Part shown: one piece after another, positions 16,610 to 24,909 of the stretch
Numbering within the stretch: position 1 is the first letter of the stretch
Layout of the letters: every line of letters starts with the position of its first letter
Virus record (IMG/VR): IMGVR_UViG_3300009194_000010
Location: 1-64,000 of that record
Length of the DNA stretch: 64,000 nt
Reading direction: 5' to 3' (one strand)
Origin: a virus
Translations under genes and position numbers: made by a program
The notes under the pieces: generated by a model
What the model saw: the letters and a program-made list of their open reading frames with translations, nothing else
The model's database searches: none
Told to the model about the DNA's origin: nothing

Positions 16610-17134
16610 TTAAGATGGGTTGATGGTGTTAATCATACCATCGGTCAGGGTGACGACTCGGTAGGGGACTGGGGAACATATCCACGGACGAATGGTTTTT
16701 GCTTCGTCCTTCGCGGTCACGGACATTGTCCAGCATGGTGGTATCTGCAACGACTGGAAAGTCTCGGGCGACATTACGTGGGTAAAGGTAATCTCACTTC
16801 CCCCGTACGTGTAGAACACCCGTAATACATAAACGACTTCCACACGGTCATCGTATTCGCGTATCCGTGGCTTTCCCAGTACAATGCGTAGCACCTTACC
16901 AACTGGGACATCATCGCTAAAGTCTTCTTCGTAGATAATGTTGTCAGTCGGGTGGTAGGAAACGGTATTGGGATAAAATGTCACGTGAAGGGGGCCAGAA
17001 AGATCCCAACGGCGTTCGAAACGGAACGTCACTCGACGACGATCCCGTAGTTTAACCCACCCCCGCATGGGATTAACACAACGGATCCCTGCATACACCT
17101 GGGCGGTACATGTATTTTTTAATGCAGTTAGCAT
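16610..17134 (-). CDS. Hypothetical beta-rich protein, 174 aa
   Basis: Nine bases separate it from the downstream gene. Arg-rich N-terminal part (LRDRRRVTFRFERRW) followed by beta strands. Possible distant paralogue of the 16145 product. Function unknown. Confidence 0.7.
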   Translation of the reverse strand: MLTALKNTCTAQVYAGIRCVNPMRGWVKLRDRRRVTFRFERRWDLSGPLHVTFYPNTVSYHPTDNIIYEEDFSDDVPVGKVLRIVLGKPRIREYDDRVEVVYVLRVFYTYGGSEITFTHVMSPETFQSLQIPPCWTMSVTAKDEAKTIRPWICSPVPYRVVTLTDGMINTINPS

Positions 17135-17142
17135 GACATCAC

Positions 17143-17457
17143 CTATTTCACACGCTGACGGAAGACACGGGTCAGGGCGTGATTACCCACCACCCAGGGT
17201 TCGGGTTGGACATTCCTGATGGTCACTGGAATGCCTTTCTCTTTAAACCGTTCCTGGAGCAAGTCCACCATGCGTTCCCAGTTGAAACATGCCAGTTCCT
17301 GCCGCGTGTATTTTGAGACTACCGTACACCGATACTTTCGGTTGTCCAAATCAACGATGATCATGTCCAGCATGTTCGGACGTACTTTATACTGACGCGA
17401 CTCCGGAATAACCCGCAGCCCAGGAAACCAGTCGATGCCTCCGATCCACTCCGTCAC
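17143..17457 (-). CDS. Hypothetical protein, 104 aa, GTG start
   Basis: The start is placed at GTG 17457 (VTEWIGGID) because GAGGAG lies eight bases upstream. The longer ATG frame to 17532 would overlap the phage-tubulin stop and run through a terminator hairpin, so it is rejected. Small mixed protein with a basic C-terminus (ALTRVFRQRVK). Function unknown. Confidence 0.7.
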   Translation of the reverse strand: MTEWIGGIDWFPGLRVIPESRQYKVRPNMLDMIIVDLDNRKYRCTVVSKYTRQELACFNWERMVDLLQERFKEKGIPVTIRNVQPEPWVVGNHALTRVFRQRVK

Positions 17458-17481
17458 GATATACTCCTCAACGTAATAAGG

Positions 17482-17502
17482 CCTGGGGTAGCGAACCCCA
17501 GG
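17482..17502 (-). terminator. Stem-loop after the phage tubulin gene
   Basis: 7-bp stem CCTGGGG/CCCCAGG with a seven-base loop lies 14 nt after the tubulin stop and is followed on the minus strand by CCTTATTACG. Only a partial match to the TTATG pattern. Confidence 0.65.
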
Positions 17503-17515
17503 CGCATGATGTGGG

Positions 17516-18457
17516 TTAGAGAACCAGACCATCGCCGGTCAGGTTATCGTCGATGTCCACCCGAGTACGACGCTGGCGGTAATTGCCCAGTGCCTTGTTG
17601 AGCTCGGTCTGACGTTCGGTCAGGTGGGTGAAGGTGTCCTCCACATCCGCCGTGTTGATCACGAAGTGGAGTTGTTCGGCCAGGCCAGAAGAGCTGCGCG
17701 GATACCCCACGGTAGCGTAGTACGGCGTACCGAACGGGTTGTCCTTGTTTGGGTCCTCGTACAGGGAAGCGATTGAGATAGGTTCCACCTGTTTGGATGC
17801 TTCCTGGCGGGAGTCGAAGATAGCCAGCGCTGACAGCTGCGGCGTCACCCCGGGAGCCACCTTCTGGTACTGTACCCAGTTGGTCAGGTCCTTGGTGTCA
17901 AGTTCCTGGTTGTTCTGGCTGGTGAGTTCCCCCAGTGCTTCCAAGACGAAGAGGACCTCATCGTCGATCATCGACCGGGACACGCCAGCGGTGTTTTCAT
18001 GATAGGCCATGATCACCGGCTGGCCTGAGACCGCGGAGATGGACTCCAGAGACTTCAGGGTATTGATGGTGTTGGTCACCGCGATAGAGCTGTCGTCAGC
18101 CCCCACCACGATCACCACCGCGGGACAACCACGTTCCAGCAGGTTCTTCTCGATCAGCGGTCCGATCACTGAACCACTACCACCGGCACCGGAAAACATC
18201 ACGATGTTGAAATCACCGGGAGGGAAACGGTCGAGAATGGTTTCGACTTCCCCGATGATCGGCTCATAGTTCTCGCGGCGGTTCTTACCACTACCATCCA
18301 GACCGGCGATGTAATGGCAGATGGTGGGGTCCAGTCCTTCAGTACGGTTGGATTCGCTGGTATCGATGAAACACGCGTCGAGATGCTCGCTCATGATGCG
18401 CTGGGCGAGGTTGGTACCACAACCACCTGCCGCGTAAACTCGGGTTTTAACGGTCAT
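17516..18457 (-). CDS. phuZ: PhuZ-like phage tubulin/FtsZ homologue
   Basis: 313 aa from ATG 18457 (MTVKTRVYAAGG), about the 315 residues of known PhuZ proteins. The start at 18496 is rejected because GAGAGG lies before the shorter one. AGGCGTN (residues 10-16) is the first nucleotide-binding loop and SGAGGSGSV (89-97) is the tubulin signature G-loop, here GAGGSGS instead of the usual GGGTGSG. The C-terminal tail is acidic (DIDDNLTGDG), as in PhuZ where the tail mediates filament contacts. In the family, PhuZ forms a dynamic spindle that centres the phage nucleus and carries capsids. It lies downstream of the 18506 gene. Confidence 0.9.
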   Translation of the reverse strand: MTVKTRVYAAGGCGTNLAQRIMSEHLDACFIDTSESNRTEGLDPTICHYIAGLDGSGKNRRENYEPIIGEVETILDRFPPGDFNIVMFSGAGGSGSVIGPLIEKNLLERGCPAVVIVVGADDSSIAVTNTINTLKSLESISAVSGQPVIMAYHENTAGVSRSMIDDEVLFVLEALGELTSQNNQELDTKDLTNWVQYQKVAPGVTPQLSALAIFDSRQEASKQVEPISIASLYEDPNKDNPFGTPYYATVGYPRSSSGLAEQLHFVINTADVEDTFTHLTERQTELNKALGNYRQRRTRVDIDDNLTGDGLVL

Positions 18458-18505
18458 TCTCACTACCTCTCGTGTGGGTGAAACTACATTAGACATACCG
18501 TCGGG

Positions 18506-19696
18506 TTAGGCGGTATTTTTCTTTGGGGGTGTCAAGGTATCGAGGAACGGTTCCAGTAGGTTATCAAACAGCTGTAGCGCACAATCCACCGCATGGTCAG
18601 ACCGATTCGTCTCATGGGAGCTGGTGCGTTCGTGTGGGAGTTCATCACGCATCATTTCGTAGCGCTTGTATTGCGGCATCGCCCGTGTACTGTCCATCAA
18701 CGGCCGTGCCCACCGGAAACATTCTTCGATGATACGCTGAACCACGATGACCCGGGAGAACGGAGCAAGGCAACTCATTTCTGCCTCTACGTTGTAGAAC
18801 ACCCCCACGGTCACCGTACTGGCCATTAACTGACTGAGGAACGTACATTCCGGTGCGGCCTCTACGGCCCAAGCCACATAATCGATGCCCAACATTTTGC
18901 AGGCGAACACCAGTGCATGTTTCCACAGGATGTCTGGGTTGGTGGCAATGTCCAGCGATGTCGCCCCATAGGCATCGGCCCGGACCAGCCATTCCGTACC
19001 GAGTACCGAGCACCAGTTATACGCCAGTCGTTCCCATTCAGCCACCAGACCCACCCGGCGTTGACGGATCAACGTTAGACAGGACTCGACCTCCGCTTCG
19101 GTGGGGAATACCAGTTCATGCGCTGCGGGTAGAGTCAATGCATCAACATGGCCCCATTCGACATCACGTTGGTGTCGAAACCAGATCGGACCTCGATGGT
19201 GACGAGTTGGGGGGTGGCCCTCGGGACGAGGACGGAGTGCCAGTGGGATACGACATTCCCATGGGCTCGGACGGGGATCGATTACCTGGATACCGTCGGT
19301 TTGGAATACCACGCGGCGATGTTCAGGAAGATCATCGGGCTCCCAGTTGAACCAGATCCAACCGATGCCGTTGATGTAGCGTTTATTGGTTCCGGCTTCC
19401 AACGTCAACATATGGCTGGCGATGGGGGTGTCATCTTCCAGTTCCATGTTCAACCACCAACGTGTCACCAGATCATCTTTCCAAGCGTCCCACTGGATCA
19501 TCTCCAACACCCGGCGGTCATAAAAATCCACCGCCACGTCATTGAGCTTGTTGTAGAGTTCGAACGCTCCACCCTGATGATCACTTACTACCTGTCGACA
19601 TTGGCTTTCCAGATCTTCCAGATGTGGGGCCAGTCTCTCCAATCGCGCCTGCACTGATTCCCCGTAGGTAACGTAGGGGATATGAATGTAACTCAT
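18506..19696 (-). CDS. Hypothetical protein, 396 aa
   Basis: GGAGAAACCCC precedes the ATG. Trp-rich (WWLNMELEDD, GWIWFNWEPDD) with a long helical C-terminal half containing a conserved-looking ERLAYNWCSVLGTEW. No motif recognised. It sits directly upstream of the phage tubulin with 49 bp between them, so co-transcription is likely and a role linked to the spindle is conceivable but unproven. Confidence 0.75.
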   Translation of the reverse strand: MSYIHIPYVTYGESVQARLERLAPHLEDLESQCRQVVSDHQGGAFELYNKLNDVAVDFYDRRVLEMIQWDAWKDDLVTRWWLNMELEDDTPIASHMLTLEAGTNKRYINGIGWIWFNWEPDDLPEHRRVVFQTDGIQVIDPRPSPWECRIPLALRPRPEGHPPTRHHRGPIWFRHQRDVEWGHVDALTLPAAHELVFPTEAEVESCLTLIRQRRVGLVAEWERLAYNWCSVLGTEWLVRADAYGATSLDIATNPDILWKHALVFACKMLGIDYVAWAVEAAPECTFLSQLMASTVTVGVFYNVEAEMSCLAPFSRVIVVQRIIEECFRWARPLMDSTRAMPQYKRYEMMRDELPHERTSSHETNRSDHAVDCALQLFDNLLEPFLDTLTPPKKNTA

Positions 19697-19724
19697 GGGG
19701 TTTCTCCGAATGGCGGAATAACGC

Positions 19725-19744
19725 CCTCCCCTTTTACGGGGAGG
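19725..19744 (-). terminator. Stem-loop ending the structured non-coding stretch
   Basis: 7-bp stem CCTCCCC/GGGGAGG with a six-base loop, followed on the minus strand by GCGTTATTCC. It lies between the non-coding stretch and the gene at 18506-19696. Confidence 0.7.
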
Positions 19745-20165
19745 ATGTCAGTATAGGGTGAGAGGGGACCTGATGTGACACAGGGCAGGTATCACCAAGC
19801 AGGAGCAGGGCCAGACCCCCTCTCATGAACAGACCGGGGCCGGGGTAGCCAGTCGGGACCTAGCCGACCCAAGTCTGAAGTGGGATGCTACTGGTTTCAC
19901 GCCATCAGCAGATTGCCGATTGGAATTGGGGTCGGATGACCCCGTGGCTTTGCCGTTATGTCACATCCCGAAACATAACCACAAAGAGGGTGGAGGTGGA
20001 ACCAAGAACCCGCTGGGGAACGGGCAAGAAGGAGACCCGGCTCCACCTCCGTAAATAGCGTCGGGACTTGCTTCCTTGAGGCATGGGACTGCCCGACAGC
20101 GTCCCAGGAAGACCAGCAACGAGAGAGTAAGAGAGAACACGCTATGTCCGGAGGGACTTCTAGCA
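19745..20165 (-). ncRNA. Candidate large structured RNA, about 420 nt
   Basis: No credible CDS on either strand: the plus and minus frames here lack ribosome sites. Instead there are many complementary pairs in order: GCTA..TAGC around a GTCC/GGAC hairpin (20135-20165), GTCGGG/CCCGAC (20060-20097), GGAGGTGGA/TCCACCTCC (19992-20050), GTGG-TTATGT/ACATAA-CCAC (19945-19983), GGGGTC/GACCCC (19928-19943), GTCGG/CCGAC (19854-19867) and GAGAGGGG/CCCCTCTC (19761-19824). Minus-strand transcription is favoured because both flanking genes and the terminal stem-loop lie that way. It does not match any RNA family I can recognise (not RNase P, tmRNA, a tRNA or a group I intron). Confidence 0.55.
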
Positions 20166-20169
20166 TATC

Positions 20170-20331
20170 TTAAACACTCTCAGTATTTCTTCCGGCAACT
20201 TTACCGATCTCGAGGAGAATGCCGCGGATTTCGGCTCGCCGCCGTTTACGATCTTGCTCCTGTTCCTGGCGACCTTGACGGAGTACACGGGCCATTTCCT
20301 GACCACCGGGGGTGTAGGCACCAACGCCCAT
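20170..20331 (-). CDS. Small basic coiled protein, 53 aa
   Basis: ATG 20331 begins two bases after the upstream stop, with GGAG inside the upstream gene's end. The sequence is Gln/Arg/Glu-rich (RQEQEQDRKRRR) and likely a single long helix. The coding density and ribosome site make it a real small gene. Last CDS before the structured non-coding stretch. Confidence 0.65.
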   Translation of the reverse strand: MGVGAYTPGGQEMARVLRQGRQEQEQDRKRRRAEIRGILLEIGKVAGRNTESV

Positions 20332-20333
20332 AT

Positions 20334-20489
20334 TCAGTTCTCCGCGGTGTGTGACGTTTTGGGAAGCTCCCCTGGGGGTAGGGTCCGCCCCTTCTTCTGC
20401 GCCGCCTCACGACGCTCATGACGGCGGCGATAGGCAGGGTTGGTCTGCATCATCCGTTCGTGGATTTCTTTGGGGAGTTGGTTGGTCAT
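20334..20489 (-). CDS. Small basic protein, 51 aa
   Basis: Starts at ATG 20489, overlapping the stop of the upstream gene as ATGA, so it is translationally coupled. Contains RRRHERREAAQKKG, the basic HERR-type helix common in small phage proteins and possibly nucleic-acid binding. Function unknown. Confidence 0.65.
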   Translation of the reverse strand: MTNQLPKEIHERMMQTNPAYRRRHERREAAQKKGRTLPPGELPKTSHTAEN

Positions 20490-21655
20490 GACATAGACTC
20501 CTTATGGGATTTCATGATGGGTAAGGATCGGAATATTCCTTCAATGCGTTCCACCAGATAAGGGGAGTAGGCCAGCTTGGTTCTGAAGGTGACCATTGTC
20601 TCTTCCATGGTTTTTCCCAATGTCCCAGGGATCGGACTATGGTTTTTCATTGCTCCTTGGATGTGTACCAAAGCAGACCACAAACGAAAGAGCGACGTAG
20701 CTGCCGCTTCTTGATCCATCGCTTTCAAAATCTTTTCGTCGTTGATCGTGCAGGCCAGCAGATAGCCGATCCAGAACGTTTCCTCGGGGTACTGTTCGAG
20801 GTGTTCTGCCACAGCACTCACAGTACAGAGTCGTGTCAACAACACCAAACCCTGTAGAATAAGTCTATCGGGTTTATAGAGCGCGTCAAACTGGGTGATC
20901 CACCCTATCGCCCAATCTGGGTCCACACTGGACAATAGTTTGCGGGCAAGGACGGTCCACTGGGCTGTAATCCCCATCCGCCAATAATCCAGTTGGTAAA
21001 ACTGCTGATTGAGCGTTATACCCGATGGACTCATAAGTTCCATGATCGCAGGCAACCCACAGTCGTCTGTCAGATACCCCCAGAATTCGCTTTTATCAGC
21101 ATCCAAAGTCGGGGACATGGTTAGGTTCGTATCACAGGCAAAGCCGCGTGGCGTGAGACCCTGCTTCAATTCGGGTCGGGGGTCTGTTCTCACATGTTCC
21201 GGTAACAGCACATTCGGTCGAATGATCACCTGGTCCGTTCCCTTTAAGGTGTGTCGGACACTGAGTAGTCGCTTACTGGTCATATAACGACCTAAATGAC
21301 CGATTCCCGGGACATAAACGGCGCGGTGTGTATCAGCGCGGAAGTGAGCTAGGTCACTAAAATCGTCTTCCCCCAGTATCCATCGGTTGAACGCATCCAA
21401 TGCCATTTCCCTGGCCTGTCGCTTGAATTTTCTATTCTCCAGACTGGGAAGTGATATTGCTGTCATGAGACGCATCGAGAGTTCAGTGAGATCCGTATCG
21501 TGCTGATGCCTTTCCACTGCGTCCAGAAGATGAACCGTCTGGCGTTTCTTGAATTCATTGAACTCCCGCAAACGTTCGGTGGTTCCTTCCGATACATAGG
21601 AATGTTTAAGGCGGATGGGCCTCGTCGGGTCTTGAAGATCCTGTGACCTGAGCAT
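20486..21655 (-). CDS. Hypothetical protein, 389 aa
   Basis: AAGGAGAGTGTC precedes ATG 21655. Mostly alpha-helical, Leu-rich protein; the first 60 residues are charged and the middle contains LGRYMTSKRLLSVRHTLKG. No transmembrane segments and no catalytic motif recognised. First large gene of an operon with the small genes at 20489 and 20331 and upstream 21917. Confidence 0.75.
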   Translation of the reverse strand: MLRSQDLQDPTRPIRLKHSYVSEGTTERLREFNEFKKRQTVHLLDAVERHQHDTDLTELSMRLMTAISLPSLENRKFKRQAREMALDAFNRWILGEDDFSDLAHFRADTHRAVYVPGIGHLGRYMTSKRLLSVRHTLKGTDQVIIRPNVLLPEHVRTDPRPELKQGLTPRGFACDTNLTMSPTLDADKSEFWGYLTDDCGLPAIMELMSPSGITLNQQFYQLDYWRMGITAQWTVLARKLLSSVDPDWAIGWITQFDALYKPDRLILQGLVLLTRLCTVSAVAEHLEQYPEETFWIGYLLACTINDEKILKAMDQEAAATSLFRLWSALVHIQGAMKNHSPIPGTLGKTMEETMVTFRTKLAYSPYLVERIEGIFRSLPIMKSHKESMS

Positions 21656-21665
21656 GACACTCTCC

Positions 21666-21917
21666 TTATTGTTGTGCTTCGCGCTGGCGCAGGTTGCGCT
21701 GACGCTTCCTCTCGCGCCGTGCTTCGGCTTGTGACAGACGACGTTGTACTTCAGCCTCCGACCGCGTGTCTCGTTCCCGAACCGGGGTAGGTGATGGCGT
21801 CTCTTGGATAAAGCGTTCCGGTGTCATACCAAACATTCCTCCAATGGATAGGGCCAGACGGGCCTTGTCTCGTTTACGTTTTACCTCAGTTCCCTCAAGT
21901 GCTTCCATGTCCCACAT
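21666..21917 (-). CDS. Small basic protein, 83 aa
   Basis: AGGAGAACACACC precedes ATG 21917. The C-terminal half is an Arg/Gln/Glu-rich helix (LSQAEARRERKRQRNLRQRE), probably nucleic-acid binding or a coiled coil. It starts an operon of four minus-strand genes. Confidence 0.7.
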   Translation of the reverse strand: MWDMEALEGTEVKRKRDKARLALSIGGMFGMTPERFIQETPSPTPVRERDTRSEAEVQRRLSQAEARRERKRQRNLRQREAQQ

Positions 21918-21947
21918 GGTGTGTTCTCCTGGTTAGCTGCATAAACC

Positions 21948-21964
21948 CGCTCCTTGAGGGAGCG
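21948..21964 (-). terminator. Stem-loop followed by TTTATGC
   Basis: 6-bp stem CGCTCC/GGAGCG followed on the minus strand by GGGTTTATGCAG, immediately upstream of the gene at 21917. It closes whatever is transcribed from the 22-kb region. Confidence 0.65.
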
Positions 21965-22123
21965 CTGTTCAATGTAAAATAATACGGAACTATTACTATC
22001 CTGTGAATTCAGGGGTACCTTATCTAGGAGGGGCGGCCCTCCGGGTCCGCCGAACAGGGTTTTCGTCGCATCCGCTCCTCAACTTTTTAGTCAAATAATT
22101 TAAACCCCTCAGTATTTTTTTAA

Positions 22124-22246
22124 TCACTTTCTCGAAGAGAAAGGAACCATCCCATCGAGGAGAGCCCGAAGGGTAAGCTCTCCTCGTTTATGCCTTCTCT
22201 GTTGGTAATGCACATCAGCCCTCCTTCGTCGGTCTTCAGTGCCCAT
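22124..22246 (-). CDS. Possible small basic protein, 40 aa
   Basis: Start at ATG 22246 (MGTEDRRRR) after AAGGA; the longer frame from 22312 lacks a site. Very Arg-rich in its first half. It overlaps a strong hairpin (22156-22186) oriented for the opposite strand, which weakens the case for coding. It is the last of a chain of tiny frames. Confidence 0.4.
   Translation of the reverse strand: MGTEDRRRRADVHYQQRRHKRGELTLRALLDGMVPFSSRK
22156..22186 (+). terminator. 10-bp stem-loop followed by TTTATGCC on the plus strand
   Basis: CGAGGAGAGC/GCTCTCCTCG with TTTATGCC after it, the form seen after genes elsewhere, but no plus-strand gene lies upstream. It may end an unannotated plus-strand RNA starting near 21975, or act on the minus strand. 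Confidence 0.5.
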
Positions 22247-22250
22247 TGGT

Positions 22251-22489
22251 TCATCCTTCGCCAATGGAGAACAGAGCAGGAAGAGACAAGCTCTTCCCTT
22301 TATTAACCCCAACCCCCTCCATCTTAGCTTACCTTCCCTTTGCCTTTCATAGTCCGGATCGGACAGAAGGCAAAGCGGAAGTTACCGGAAGGTCCTTCGG
22401 ACGAGAGATCTTTATCATCCTAGCCAAACGATCAGCCTTGGCTTCGCCGGCATCGGAGACATTGGGGATAGCCAAGTTAGCGGACGCAT
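22251..22489 (-). other. Chain of four tiny overlapping frames
   Basis: Frames 22415-22489 (24 aa), 22347-22418 (23 aa), 22324-22350 (8 aa) and 22251-22322 (23 aa) follow one another with two ATGA overlaps and a 1-nt gap, leading into the 40-aa frame at 22246. Ribosome sites are weak. They may be coupled micro-ORFs, the remains of a gene, or coincidence. I see nothing else in this interval. Confidence 0.25.
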
Positions 22490-22528
22490 ATTAGTAAAGA
22501 CTTATTTGATCCCGTAGAAAATTTTAAA

Positions 22529-22547
22529 GGCGCGGACAAGCCGCGCC
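22529..22547 (-). terminator. Terminator after the 22558 gene
   Basis: 7-bp stem GGCGCGG/CCGCGCC with a five-base loop, followed on the minus strand by TTTAAAATTTT, 11 nt after the stop codon. Confidence 0.8.
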
Positions 22548-22557
22548 AGTGGAGAGG

Positions 22558-23016
22558 TCAATCCTCCACCGCCTGTTTGTCGGGGTGGTACTGGTTCCAC
22601 AGGGCTTCCACACCCAAGGCTCGGGCCTCGATGTAGGTCAGTTTGCTGATGGCGGCTTCACGGTCCTCCTGCAAGGGATGGTCGGCTTCGTGGTAGGCCG
22701 AGGCGTTTACTACATTAGCTAACGGACAGCTAATAACGTCGGTTCCGTACTCCACCTCCATCCAGTATGCCTGATGTTGATCTTGATGGCCGATCAACCA
22801 GTTCATGAAGTTACGAACGGCATAACGCTCGTTGTGATCTTCCTGGGTATCCGGCACATTGCTTTCGGGACACAGCATGATACTGCGAAACCCAAAGGGG
22901 GTAGTAGCCAATTGCCAGACCGCTTCGATTCCTAACCACCTCGCTTGTGCGGCGATCTCCTTGATGTGTTTGTCTTTTGCGGTGATGATAACCGCACGAT
23001 GAACGACGTGATTCAT
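22558..23016 (-). CDS. Hypothetical protein, 152 aa
   Basis: Begins MNHVVHRAVIITAKD, with a beta-alpha pattern over the first 60 residues (AVIITAKDKHIKEIAAQA...LGIEAVWQL) and a conserved-looking GIEAVW / GVEALW repeat near both ends (residues 29-34 and 133-138). No motif recognised. GAGGG lies upstream of the ATG. Downstream of the AAA ATPase gene, probably the same operon. Confidence 0.75.
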   Translation of the reverse strand: MNHVVHRAVIITAKDKHIKEIAAQARWLGIEAVWQLATTPFGFRSIMLCPESNVPDTQEDHNERYAVRNFMNWLIGHQDQHQAYWMEVEYGTDVISCPLANVVNASAYHEADHPLQEDREAAISKLTYIEARALGVEALWNQYHPDKQAVED

Positions 23017-23042
23017 TAAGGTACCCTCACGGTTTGTAGGAA

Positions 23043-24155
23043 TTAGACAAAACCAAAACCATGGTTGTCTAAGTCGTGGCTGATTTCTTCGTAGTTGATG
23101 GCTTCGGCCAGAGTGTAGTCACGATCCAAGGTTAGGTCACCTGGATCCTTATCCATGTACTGGCGGACATCACGGGCCTGTTGATGGCTCATTCCCTTGA
23201 ACTCCAAGATCCGGAATGTTCTGCCGGGCCTCAGGAATGCAGTGTCCACTGATTTCAGGTTGGGTAGATTGGTGGTGAAGATAAGTCGAACGCTGGTTGT
23301 TGCAATACCTGAGGTGCTGTTCAGCACTGTGGACATGATTTCATTGCCTTCGGTACGCTTCATGAGCATTTGGTCGGCGTCTTCAAATACCACTACCGAT
23401 CCATCGGGAAGACCCCGGAGGTAATCCCCCAATCCTTCATGTTTGTAAACCAGGGTGTGGTCAACGATGTAGAGTCTCTCGTTATCCCACCCACGACATT
23501 TTAACATGTCACGCAGGTAACTGGATTTACCGGTACCCACGTCCCCTTGAAGCAACAGAATTTTACTTTCTGATTCAGAGAAGCCGTCCCATACTTCCTT
23601 GGGGTCGGGAAGGTTTGGATAAAACAGATCCGGTCGCTCACAGGCTGTTGGTATAGTAATACGTTCAGGGCTACTGAATAAGGAACCAGTTCGGTTATCG
23701 ATCTTGACCCGCCGTATAACAACCGAGTCATCGGGAAGTAGGACGTTCCCCATGTAATTATAGACCGCCTCCCTGAGCGCCGCCGTTCCGTAGATACTGT
23801 ATACCTCCATTATCGGATCCAGCTTTTTTATCACCCCACCAATGCAACAGTTGTCGGCGTTACTGTAAAATAATGTTAGGAGGCTGCTTACATCCAGGCA
23901 AGTGAAGCCGAGTTCTTCTCCTAACCCTTCAAAGAGTTCCCGTTGCCTGACATGACGGTTTAAGTAATCTGAATGTTTACGCCGGTGCTCATAAACGATC
24001 TTGTCATTAGCTCCGATCCCATGGTAGGCAATAAATGCGCGGTTCGCCACACCAGAGGTGGCTAATTTGGAATACTCGACATACCGGTCCATGTCTTGAT
24101 TGATCACAGCTTTGAGTGTGGTGCTCAAGTTAGGACGAAAAGCGGGATTAGTCAT
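23043..24155 (-). CDS. AAA-family ATPase (BCS1-like module)
   Basis: 370 aa from ATG 24155 after AAGGA; the longer frame from 24236 overlaps the upstream gene and terminator. The N-terminal 190 residues are of unknown fold. The AAA module has Walker A GDVGTGKS (204-211), Walker B VVVFEDAD (254-261), a sensor-1-like IFTTNL and an Arg-finger-like FLRPGRTF. The short distance between motifs and LRPGR resemble BCS1 and related AAA proteins rather than helicases. Likely remodels a protein complex in the infected cell; the substrate is unknown. Confidence 0.85.
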   Translation of the reverse strand: MTNPAFRPNLSTTLKAVINQDMDRYVEYSKLATSGVANRAFIAYHGIGANDKIVYEHRRKHSDYLNRHVRQRELFEGLGEELGFTCLDVSSLLTLFYSNADNCCIGGVIKKLDPIMEVYSIYGTAALREAVYNYMGNVLLPDDSVVIRRVKIDNRTGSLFSSPERITIPTACERPDLFYPNLPDPKEVWDGFSESESKILLLQGDVGTGKSSYLRDMLKCRGWDNERLYIVDHTLVYKHEGLGDYLRGLPDGSVVVFEDADQMLMKRTEGNEIMSTVLNSTSGIATTSVRLIFTTNLPNLKSVDTAFLRPGRTFRILEFKGMSHQQARDVRQYMDKDPGDLTLDRDYTLAEAINYEEISHDLDNHGFGFV

Positions 24156-24194
24156 TACGTAAATCCTTTTTATGGAGTGATGGGAAAGACAAAA

Positions 24195-24220
24195 ATGAGG
24201 AGGGGATATCCCCTCCTCAT
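24195..24220 (-). terminator. Intrinsic terminator
   Basis: 11-bp perfect stem ATGAGGAGGGG/CCCCTCCTCAT with loop ATAT, followed by TTTTT on the minus strand, just after the stop at 24223 and before the AAA gene. Confidence 0.9.
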
Positions 24221-24222
24221 CA

Positions 24223-24909
24223 TTAGGCGTATCCATTACGATCGTTTAACCTTACTGTAATGTTTTCCAAGTTACCAGAAGGACCTTCGGGCAGGAAACC
24301 ACGACCGGCGGTTTCCAGATAATGGCGCATGGCCTTCGCCACTTGCTGGGGATCGATTTTACTCCAGAAAGCACTAGGATCGTCACAGAGGCGACTGTAA
24401 AGTTCGACCAACGGAAACTCTAGTGCTTCGGTCATACCGCTTGCCGTTGTAACCACACACTTAACGGCATGGGGTTCTCTATCACGCTCTCCCACATAGG
24501 GCTCACGAGCATATAGTCCTAATTGCAACATGATCGCTTCTGGATGATGTCCCAGCGCATCAGGCAATGCGTAATTACCTAGAATATGATAATCATCCAC
24601 AAAGTACTCGTCGCGACCCCATACATCAGCGATTGCTCCGAACAAATCAGCCGTGACCGACTCCATGTCAAGTTTTGGGACATTGATAAAATACGTATTT
24701 AATCCTTCAGTGCTGACGTAAGCGTAGTAGGTAGCCCGCTCCCCCGTTTCTGTGTGGCGGAGATTAATTTCGAGATTAGGAAATACCGTTTTACCGAGAA
24801 ACGCATTCGGTATGGCACTTTCTTTACGGAATGGATGTAGGTCCCAATCGTTGAGCTTACCTGTATGAATACATTCAAAAATCGGACCGATGGTGGTTTT
24901 CATGCTCAT
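24223..24909 (-). CDS. Hypothetical protein, 228 aa, paralogue of the 43783 gene product
   Basis: Start at ATG 24909 because AGGAG lies nine bases upstream. Residues about 40-75 (KTVFPNLEINLRHTETGE then YYAYV) resemble 43783-44439 (VVFPNLEIVTRDDTDGK, YYGYI), and the C-terminal halves align loosely around LGLY / PGVYL. Mixed alpha/beta, no catalytic motif. Flanked by two stem-loops, so transcribed alone. Confidence 0.75.
   Translation of the reverse strand: MSMKTTIGPIFECIHTGKLNDWDLHPFRKESAIPNAFLGKTVFPNLEINLRHTETGERATYYAYVSTEGLNTYFINVPKLDMESVTADLFGAIADVWGRDEYFVDDYHILGNYALPDALGHHPEAIMLQLGLYAREPYVGERDREPHAVKCVVTTASGMTEALEFPLVELYSRLCDDPSAFWSKIDPQQVAKAMRHYLETAGRGFLPEGPSGNLENITVRLNDRNGYA

Noticed and set aside
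17143-17532. Longer ATG start for the gene after tubulin
   Set aside because: It would begin inside the tubulin coding end and read through a terminator hairpin; GTG 17457 has a proper ribosome site.
18853-19657. Plus-strand frames of 165-169 aa opposite the 18506 gene
   Set aside because: Low-complexity His/Pro/Arg-rich shadows of the minus-strand gene.
19740-20170. tRNA, tmRNA, RNase P RNA or a CRISPR array in the structured stretch
   Set aside because: No acceptor-T arm consensus, no P4 core of RNase P, and the stems are all different with no regular repeat or spacer.
22246-22494. 82-aa plus-strand protein
   Set aside because: No ribosome site, poor composition, overlaps tiny minus-strand frames.
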